DNA of 64,000 bases from positions 12,466 to 76,465 of the forward strand of contig WSUB01000057.1 in assembly GCA_019633425.1 (NCBI GenBank), given 5' to 3'. The notes under the pieces are model-generated. The model searched no databases. It saw nothing but the letters and a program-made list of their open reading frames with translations, and was not told the origin of the DNA. How positions within the stretch are numbered: position 1 is the stretch's first letter; every line of letters starts with the position of its first letter. The stretch is from Tulasnella sp. 424. Lineage: Eukaryota > Basidiomycota > Agaricomycetes > Cantharellales > Tulasnellaceae. Of this stretch, positions 54,497-64,000 are shown in pieces. The position numbers and the translations under genes are program-made.

Positions 54497-56181
54497 TTAG
54501 AGTGCGAAATCGAAGACATGGACGTCACCGTCGGGATTGATCATGCAAACGGTTCCAGCGATGGGGCACATGGCCACTTTCCAAGCAGCCGGACCGGTAG
54601 GAGGCACAATCCAAGGGAGAGGGACGTCGAACAACGAAGTTCCCTTGCCGTCACCCTCACGAAGAGCGTGAATCTCCAGCGGCTCGCCTTGTTGACTGGA
54701 AGAGTTGATCATAACAACCAAAGACCCATCGATGGTCTTGCCCGTTACAGCTCTATGGGCGGAGCTGAGGTATGACCGGGTCCAAGGAACCCGGAGGGAA
54801 ATGTCGAAAGTCGTTTCACCAGCCTCACCGGTGGAAGTGGGACCGATAAAAGCTAGTTGACGAGCGGAGGCGAGAATTGCTACGTCCGTGTTTTCCGGGG
54901 AGGGGATCACGGCAGAGAAGAAACCAGCTGATTGGCCGATCGGTTTCCCTTGCGGTTGGATCGTAACTTGCTGTGGCGGTTGATCACCCTGGCGTGGCTG
55001 AAGAGGTGGAATTGGATAGGTCTTCCCGTGACCACCCATCATGTCGAACGTTGTGACATTGTCCTCTCCGGTGAATTTGACCCGCAAGTCAGCCTAGTTG
55101 GAACGGGTCTAGTCTCAGGGATCGCAATTTCGGGGTGCAAAGACAAGGCGAATGATATGTACTCACGTGTCGTGCACGCCTGCCAGCCTCCACAATCTCG
55201 ATCCACGAATTCTCCACCCAATTCCATATCAAGACGGATCCGTTGACTGACGTAGTAGCAACGAGGTCTCCGTGAAGGGTTCCACACTGAATGCGCCCAA
55301 AGTCGTCAACATGAGGAGGGGAAGGTGTTTCTTTGAATGCCGGGGTTGGGTGTGACAAATCCAGCGTGACCACTGTCATCCGTTCACTTTTGGAAAAAGG
55401 CCAAGCCAAAAGCGGAAACAAAAGGAAGCGCCCGATTGTCAGGAACGAAATTTGATGGCAAGTCAGTTTTTTCATGTATTGTTCAGAGATCGCGATGCAG
55501 ACTAGGATAGGACTTACGGGTGCGGTGGGGCGTCCAAACGGTTGAGGGAGCAGACGAGGACGGCGGCGGTGGAGCCATCGGGGTGAACCTGTGTTTGCAA
55601 TTCCGAAATCTCTCCGTCTATAGTAATCTCGGATACACAATCCAGCTGCGATGCATCGCCATAAAGGTCGAAGAGCTTGAGAGAGCCTTTGTTATCCGCT
55701 CGGAGGAGCCATCGTCCTCCTGGGAGGAGTTTGTGGAGGCGAGAATAGACATTCTCTTCCTGAGGACAGGAGATGACCTTGACTGCCTTGACTTTAGGCT
55801 TTGGTTGAACGATGTTTTTGCTAAATCGATAGGGCTTCAGAGCTAGTTGTTCCAATTCGCTCGTTGACACCGAGGATAGGGGATTGATGGCTGCCTGAGC
55901 CGGGGAGAGCGGGCTGATGGCCTTCACTGCATTGACCCACAGCGAACGTGTATGCGTGAGGCGGTTGAGCGATTGGCAAGTCTGGAGGTTGGGGAGGCCA
56001 CGTATCAGTTTTTTTCGCACCCGACAAAGGCGTAAAAAAGCCATTGGTGGATATTTATACTGACCTGTCGAACTGTCAAAAGATCGAGTGGGTGAAGGTA
56101 AGACAAGATATCGACCAAGACGTCGGTATCGAGATTAGCGATGGGAGATTTGCTGGCGACGGCGAGAGGGACTGAGTTCAT
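54497..56181 (-). CDS. F-box protein with C-terminal propeller-like region
   Basis: Exon 1 (56181-56065) and the start of exon 2 (55981-55518) together encode a clear F-box: IANLDTDVLVDILSYL, HPLDLLTVRQ|TCQSLNRLTH, TRSLWVNAV. The following region is beta-rich and contains WD-like elements: GGRWLLRADNKGSLKLFDLY, GEISELQTQVHPDGSTAAV, FGRIQCGTLHGDLVATTSVN and GSVLIWNWVENSWIEI. It ends MINPDGDVHVFDFAL. F-box plus propeller is a standard layout for SCF substrate receptors. At least four exons; the third starts near 55386 and the last covers 55087-54497. The chosen ATG gives the usual short leader before the F-box. It is transcribed divergently from the MFS transporter, 475 bp apart. Target unknown. 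Confidence 0.75.
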
Positions 56182-56655
56182 TGCACAGAGTGTGACGAAG
56201 AGATGGTTGAGTTGAGAGAAAAGGAAGAGATGCGAAGGCTTGCGAAGGGCTTTTTCAGGGTTGGCGGGAGTGGACATCGGGAGCAAATAACGGACAAACA
56301 AGCAAACAAACAAATGAGGTGCTTCTCGAACCCGAGAAGCCTGACGTCGTTGCAACCACCAACCTCCCTCGAGTGGGTTGTCTACCGCACCTGCGATCCA
56401 TCCTCGACACGACCTTGCAAGCCATATAGCAAATGGTGGTTTGAAGCATCGAGAGCAAGTAGCGTATATCTCTCCTCCAGTCTCGACGCTTTCCCAGATC
56501 ATTTTGTTATCTCGATCGTTGTCCTTGTTGTCTCTCCACCCCGCATCTCCACCATCCACCGTTCACCCGCTATCCGACCCCTAGCACAACACCCGCGCCC
56601 TCGACGTGCAAGAACGGACGGATCATCGTACCAGTACTAATACTCGTCGTCCAAC

Positions 56656-59600
56656 ATGGCTACGAGTCCACCAGATCATCTGAATCTGCCACCTCCGGCA
56701 TTCCCTCAAGGTCCTCCAGCCTCCCCATCACCTCCGGCGCATTCAAAGCTTGGGACTCCTCGTAAATCCTTTGGACATCGGTCGTTCAATCGGCCAGCCT
56801 CTCGTGCCAAATACATGGCGCCCGACGAGGAGTATGGCGATGACGACCTCATGTACGAGACCAAGCCAGCAATCCCAACCGCCTTGCCGAAGCAGGACGA
56901 AAATCCCTTACCCATCCTCCCAATGCTGGTCTTATCTATTGTACGTCAACTCGAGCATCGTTTCTTGATGGATCTGATATTAAAATAACGTGCAATAGGC
57001 AATGTTGGGAGAGTTTCTATCGGCCAACGTCTCAACGCCGTTCCTTCTGTTCATGGTCGAAGGTGCCACCCGCTCCGCCTTTGACTTGCCACCGAATCGC
57101 ACTAAACCTCTTTCAAATAGGCTTTGGCATTGAGAAAAGCCAAGTTGGCTCCTATACTGGTGTACTAGGTGCGTCAACCCCCTATCGCGTGCCGAAAAAG
57201 AAGGCCTTTCCAATCTAAACTCCGATCTTCCACAGTATCGATGTTTTTCGTTACCCAATTCATCACCTCCATCCTATGGGCAACTATCGCCGATAAGCAC
57301 GGTCGTCGTGCCGTTCTCTTCATTTCCTTGTTGGGCAGTTCCTTGACGTGCTTGTCCTTCGGTACGGCGCGATCCTTCCCAGAGGCGGCGGCTATCCGTC
57401 TCATGCAAGGAGTGTTCGGAGGCTCCATTGGAGTCGCCAGAGGCGCCGTGGCTGTCATCACGGATCCCTCGAATGAAGCCAGAGCGTATGCGACAGTTGG
57501 TTTTGCCTGGGGCCTTGGTGGTGTCGCAGGTACGAAGTCTTCGCCGAGTGTCGTTCACAACGCTGATCTGACCCATGTTCAGGTGCGGTCATCGGCGGTG
57601 CCTTCGAAACCCCGGCAAATAGGTGGCCTGATGGCATTGGGTCGATTCCTCTATTCGTCGACTACCCATATCTCCTCCCATGTGGCATTGCCGCAAGCGT
57701 AACCTTCATGGGCGCTATCCTGTCCCTCTTCCTTGGATGGGATGGCGGACCTCGGGAGGGTCTCATTCGCCTTCCTCTCGAGAAGGATATGCAAGAAACA
57801 CTTCCAACTGTGACGGAGCTGCACGAGTCGCCTACCCATGGCACACCCGTTGAAACACGTAGTCTGGCAGAGGAACCTAGGCCGGAGACCGTCGTCGATA
57901 GGGTAGCGGAGCAAGCGAAAAACGTCCAAAAGAAGGTTTCTGGGTACTTTGCTCGTCGCGTTCGTGAAGCATACGGTGCTTCCCCTCGTCAAACTCCATT
58001 GGTTGGTGGTGCACATGCACTTCCAGTCCCTGGTTCGGGCAGAATGAAACCGCGGACACTCTCACAAGTCACTGGTCCAGGTTCTGCCTACGGATACTCG
58101 GGAGGTCGGAGCCGTCTCGGTAGTACCGTCACCGGAGGTGCTGGTCGAAGTCCCGGTGCTGCCTTAAGAAGGAGGCGTTTGACCGGACAGAGCCTCTATG
58201 CAGATGAAGAGGGAACCGGCAACGAGGATCTTACCTTTGCGCAGAGGCTTCTCTTAGGTTTGTGGTTCTTCCTCCGGCGCGGTCTAGAGTTTAACTCAAC
58301 GTCATTGCCTTTTCAGCTAATGAACAAAATGTCACGAGCATGGCCAACTTGTGGGTCGCCGCTGCTATCAACGCCGACAACGAGGACCCCTTCTACGACG
58401 ACGAAGCTGATATGACACCTGCTGGAGAAACGCCGGGGATGGAAGAAACCATCGACCAGGATTCTGTATTTTTCCCGGAGGAGGAGGAATCGAGACCTGA
58501 AACTCCTGCCGGTGGACCACGTCTGGCTCAGACCCGCGCTTCATCCTCGCGACCTTCGTTCTCTTCCTCTCAGGCTGCTGCTCCACGCTACCGACCCTCG
58601 TTTGGATTCGGTCCTCTAACCCAAATCAGCGCACCCAGTCCTCGCCCAAGCCATAGGGAAGTGCCCGGAACGACTCCACACCAGACTCCTCGTTTCCCTC
58701 CAGGCGCTTTTGGGACCCCTCGGCTCGCTTACCGACGTGGCTCAAGCACGTCCAACCTGGGTCTTCCGGCTATTTATAACAATACGGGGTTGAGTTCACC
58801 TCCGGCTCTTGCGCAAGACATCGTGTCGCTATACACTGACGAAGATAGAGCGACTTTGGCCGGACATGGTGGGGGCTTGTCGGTAATCAGTGAAGGGTCC
58901 GCAAGTTTGACGGGTGGGCCCTCAACCGCCGCACCGAGTGTGGCTGCACCGAGTGTTCATGCTAGCGAAGCTGCACCCCTCATGCCCGACCCAATCAGGG
59001 AGACGTCTGTGTGGAAACAGCTCCCTTTGGTGATGATTGTCCAATACGGTATTCTCGCCTTACACAACGTGAGTCTCCGACTCCATTTGAAAGTATCAAC
59101 TGCTCACGCACCACGAACCTCCAAATACGCTTTTCAGACCGTGCATGATCAGTACTTCCTGACCTACCTCGTATCGTAAGTGGTTGGCTTGTGTCTCAAG
59201 CCGACTGCGAAGTGCTGACCCATTTTCGACAGTCCGTACGACGTTGGCGGCCTTGGGCTTAACGCTGCTCACTTCGCTCAACTCAGTGCGTTATGCCTGA
59301 TCCTATGATAAAGAGCTCTATCCTCTAACAGCTCCCTGCTTCAGTCGCCCTCATGTGCCTGGCTCAAATCTTCTACCAATTTTATCTCTATCCGTAAGTT
59401 TCTAACTCATTCCGAACTCCATTTGGGTTACTAATAAGCCTTCTTCCCTTTAGCAACATCGGGTGAGACTTGCTATTCTACAAAGGATGCGTTCCAACCT
59501 TCAACTGACTTTCTGGAACAATAGTCCCCCGAGAGGTGCAATGAGCCATCTCGCGATGTTCCGGATAGGTGCGTGCCAGACTCAAGCATATTGTCCTGGA

Positions 59601-60236
59601 TCGTCACTAACGGATTCGCATGGTGTACTAGGCTCGGCTCTTTTCATCCCATCATATCTCAGTGTCATTCTTTACAGGGCGTTCGCAAGTGAAGCCGAGG
59701 AGGGGAACTTCATCGTAATGGCACTCTTGACTCTCAGCACGTAAGTCGCGTTCCTTGGGTTTCCAATAGAAATTCAAATTCAGCGACAAATAGGGCTATT
59801 CGATTCTGCGGCATCACATTTACATACACGTCAATTGCAATTCTCATCAACTACAGTGCGTTAAACAAGTGCCTCCTTGTTTGACACAGGTTTAACATCT
59901 AACTTCATAGTGTCGCCACCGCATCTTGTGAGCTTGTCCAACTCGATCGGTCAAAGCACCGTCGCGCTCGCTCGTTTCGTCGGACCAGTACGTACTTTAC
60001 AATCCCCTATTTCCTTATCAATACTCACAGCCCTCAACAACCCTGAAGATCTTAGGTGGATATGTAAGTCCGAGTGCATGGTCATTTTTATTGCTGTTCT
60101 TGGGCTTACTGGAGTCTTTCTCTTGCAGCTGTGGTCGGCCTGTATCCAGGATGGTCCCGCTGGCTATCCTTGGGGATTCTACATCGTCAGCGCCGTCTGC
60201 GCCCTGGCAATATTGCACAGTTTTACTATTCGATAA
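56656..60236 (+). CDS. Major facilitator superfamily transporter with long central loop
   Basis: Many exons from ATG 56656 to the stop at 60236. The first six helices are clear: LPMLVLSIAMLGEFLSANVS, FGIEKSQVGSYTGVLVSM, FVTQFITSILWATIADKHGR (MFS motif A with GRR), RLMQGVFGGSIGVARGAVA and PCGIAASVTFMGAILSLFLG. A cytosolic loop of about 400 residues follows, Ser/Pro/Glu-rich and probably disordered. The second half has VWKQLPLVMIVQYGILALHN, YFLTYLVSPYDVGGLGL, ALFIPSYLSVILYRAF, SLSNSIGQSTVALARFVGP and WGFYIVSAVCALAILHSF. This layout fits the fungal ZIFL1/YCR023C-like MFS group, vacuolar or plasma membrane, substrate uncertain. Small exons near 59160-59900 (one of about 9 nt near 59456) make exact joins tentative. 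Confidence 0.82.
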
Positions 60237-60727
60237 AAGTTGGTGTAGTCTCTGAAGAAGAGGACGGAATCACCCCCCTAAAAGAACAAACGAATGCATT
60301 TTGTGTAACATACGCGAGACTTATCAAGTGATCATGGTGTCGGACGATGGGAGTGTGATGCATACCAAATTTCAAAGGATGCCCATTGTTATTTTAGTAT
60401 CGGGCTAAGGCTTTCTTCGCTTCAATGAGTCTTTAAGGTCACCTGGCGTTCCGCGAACCGCGTCGTTCACGGTGTGAACCTCACGTGACCGTTCGCCGTC
60501 TCTGCGCCGTTACGATCCAGACCAGACCGTTCATTGGGCATGGACTATGATGGCAATCGTTACATGGACCTGCTTCTGGGATGCATTCAAGTAGAAACGT
60601 CTCGTCGGCCGCCGTGAGTAATTATGTACTCGGCCTGTTCTATCTCGGGCTGATCTTCGGCTGGTTGGGTGACGACTAATGGTTCAATACCAGAGCCAGA
60701 AACAAACCGACGTCTGAAGTCGACGGG

Positions 60728-62260
60728 ATGACCGACTTTATCGATACTGTAGAGCAGGCTTTGGCGGTCTTCAAGCGGAAAAGGAACTCACTGCTCCTTG
60801 TCGATGCTCTCCCAACCGAGCTTCTGGCTGCAATCTTCGAGTGGGCAGTCTCCGGCGATGTTCGGAAGCGCTACGTCGAACTACAACGATTCCGGCTCGT
60901 TTGTTCCTCATGGACGGCGACTATCGATGCCACTCCAGCGCTGTGGTCCGTCTTGTCTTCCCATCATTCCTGGAGGGTCCAGGAAATCGCCTTGCGGAGG
61001 TCCAGTAATCACCCTCTGTCTGTCTGGCATGACGTTCCATCCGTATCCCAACGCATATACGTTATCGGGACACCCAGGTTCCTGCAACCATCCAGTATTC
61101 AACGGTGGAAGTTCGCGTCACTCGAATTCGGATCGAGAGCATTCTTGGCCACGCTTAACCACGCAGCCCCGCTGCTGGAGGTGCTTCGACTCCAAGCTGT
61201 ATCCGGCTCGGATGATGATCACTGGACAGAAGATTTATTCCCCGGAGATATGCCCCGATTACAGGAGATCCGGTTTCAAGCTGTCGCCGTGCCATGGGAG
61301 AGCCGGTATTTTGCTGGTCTCCGGATTCTGGAACTGTCCTGCATTCAGCGCCGAGGCCCTACGATCCCCCAATTATTTTCCATTCTATCCCAATGCCCCG
61401 AGCTCTCAACCGCCGTTCTCGATAGAGTTGCTTTCCCTTCTGGGGACTCAGCAAACCAAACGACGATCCCGCTCGCCTTGCCGAACCTAACTCGACTTCA
61501 ACTCACTCACCTCACATCGGCGTCTACGCACCAGATCCTCACCAATCTGGATTTCCCAAGATTGGTGAAATTCGACCTACAATGCAGCATGTTTCGCAAG
61601 GGGCCTTCCACTCTCTTTGATCATCAGCTCTACCAAACTTGTCCGGCCTTCGTCCGCCTTCTCCAAAACGCCAGGGCAATGAGGATAGAAGTTCAGGCCG
61701 ATATGCTTACATGCCGGGCGTTGTTCCCTAAAGATTTAGCGACAGCTCGGTCCTTCGCCGTAACGATACGCTCCTGCCCGTCGGCGAGCCCGCTGCGGTG
61801 GCTTGTTAGCATCTTGAAAGATGTGTCGCCTCATCTGCCCGCAGAACTGACGGTTTCGGGCTTCTTTCCTTTCGCGCATGACGAGGAATTCTTCGAAATG
61901 ATGCTTCAAATCCCTCATCTCGTCGACATCTCGTTCAAGCTACCGAATGAAGACATTGCCATTCTTCTGGCACGTCTCGGGACTTACAGCGTAGATGAAG
62001 ACGGTGAGGTGAAGTGGACACTGCCAGATCTTAATATTCTCTGTTTATCCGGCGACTATTTCGATGACTCCGAAGTGTTGGCGATGGTGAAGAGCCGATA
62101 CGGACTTTCAAAGTCGCAGCACAAAGCCAAGAATCATCTTCCGGCTCCGTTCGTGCTGCTGGACGTTGTGGACAACACTAGATCGACCGAGGAAACGCTC
62201 GCGGAAATCCGGAGTATTGTGGGAGATAGTGTTCTAGAGTGGGAAGAATTCTCCGAATAA
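60728..62260 (+). CDS. F-box-like protein (unrelated to the three-copy family)
   Basis: One open frame of 510 residues. An N-terminal coiled stretch (FIDTVEQALAVFKRKRNSLL) leads into an F-box-like domain: VDALPTELLAAIFEWAVSG, then LQRFRLVCSSWTATIDATPALW. The rest has irregular leucine-rich units (LLEVLRLQAV, RLQEIRFQAV, GLRILELSCI, LPNLTRLQLTHL, LPDLNILCLSGDYF), the common C-terminal type in agaricomycete F-box proteins. Probably an SCF adaptor. Sequence identity to the family at 1417-3243 is low beyond the domain pattern. An additional upstream coding exon is possible; none is needed to make the domain complete. Confidence 0.8.
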   Translation: MTDFIDTVEQALAVFKRKRNSLLLVDALPTELLAAIFEWAVSGDVRKRYVELQRFRLVCSSWTATIDATPALWSVLSSHHSWRVQEIALRRSSNHPLSVWHDVPSVSQRIYVIGTPRFLQPSSIQRWKFASLEFGSRAFLATLNHAAPLLEVLRLQAVSGSDDDHWTEDLFPGDMPRLQEIRFQAVAVPWESRYFAGLRILELSCIQRRGPTIPQLFSILSQCPELSTAVLDRVAFPSGDSANQTTIPLALPNLTRLQLTHLTSASTHQILTNLDFPRLVKFDLQCSMFRKGPSTLFDHQLYQTCPAFVRLLQNARAMRIEVQADMLTCRALFPKDLATARSFAVTIRSCPSASPLRWLVSILKDVSPHLPAELTVSGFFPFAHDEEFFEMMLQIPHLVDISFKLPNEDIAILLARLGTYSVDEDGEVKWTLPDLNILCLSGDYFDDSEVLAMVKSRYGLSKSQHKAKNHLPAPFVLLDVVDNTRSTEETLAEIRSIVGDSVLEWEEFSE

Positions 62261-62571
62261 CGGTCACTCGATAGTTGGAGGATTCAGGGATTCGTCGAGA
62301 GGCATGACAATTGGAATATTTCGAATTTTTGTCAGGGTGTACATACTCACTTCTCCAAGTAGACGTGTCGATAGAGTGATGTTTGACTATATGATTCACA
62401 TTTTGCCTGCTACGTGTAAGATGTACACGTTGACCGGTTATGCCAGCGTCAGCAACCCTAAGTAGATCTCGATGAGGTGTGGAAAGCATTTAGTAGAAAA
62501 ACCAACAACGGTAGCAAACAGACTCTGGCGACGACGTGGTCCCTTCCAGCATACCTTAGATCTCGCTTATC
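62261..62571. other. Intergenic interval upstream of SEC23
   Basis: About 310 bp between the F-box gene stop and the SEC23 start, both on the plus strand. No gene is seen. It should hold the F-box 3' UTR and the SEC23 promoter. Confidence 0.5.

Positions 62572-64000
<1,429 letters not shown>

Overview
The window looks like genomic DNA of a filamentous basidiomycete, most probably a mushroom-forming agaricomycete. Most genes carry several 50-75 nt introns. Gene families include fast-evolving F-box-like proteins, TKL-type fungal kinases and long Ser/Pro-rich proteins with LIM or PH domains. Single-copy eukaryotic housekeeping genes (SEC23, RPN3, a p24 cargo receptor, a PIN-like auxin-efflux-carrier family protein) are recognisable. 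Exon models were built by eye from reading frame plus GT/GC..AG signals; no search was run.

Layout. 1-3.4 kb holds two copies of an F-box-like gene, the first cut by the window edge and frameshifted. 4.2-18.7 kb is a conserved block: a three-LIM-domain protein (+), ERV25-like p24 (-), a 1,520-residue PH-domain protein (-) and an auxin-efflux-carrier family transporter (+). 18.8-44.1 kb is an accessory, repeat-rich island. It contains four copies (A-D, all -) of a seven-exon gene encoding a TKL-like protein kinase fused to TPR repeats, a third F-box copy, an unrecognised duplicated gene (X), a tyrosine recombinase gene, a 770-bp TIR element with target-site duplication, relics of the transporter 3' end, and a recurring promoter-like module. 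44.2-64 kb returns to conserved single-copy genes: intron-containing tRNA-Phe, RPN3, a C2H2 zinc-finger protein, a solo TKL-like kinase, an F-box/propeller-like protein, an MFS transporter, an F-box protein and the 5' part of SEC23.

The main item of interest is the kinase-TPR array. Copies C and D are intact, encode 721 residues each, and retain the kinase catalytic residues. Copy A lost 8 nt in the activation segment and is decayed further downstream. Copy B lost 11 nt in the N-lobe but keeps a full TPR exon. All six introns are phase 0, the TPR half is one exon, and a solo kinase 8 kb away shares intron positions, so the fusion could have arisen by exon shuffling. Copy C is a mosaic of B-like and D-like sequence, as expected for gene conversion. 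A role in signalling or self/non-self recognition is only a hypothesis. The 100-N gap at 19501-19600 is flanked by identical 77-nt sequences and is most likely an unmerged contig overlap.
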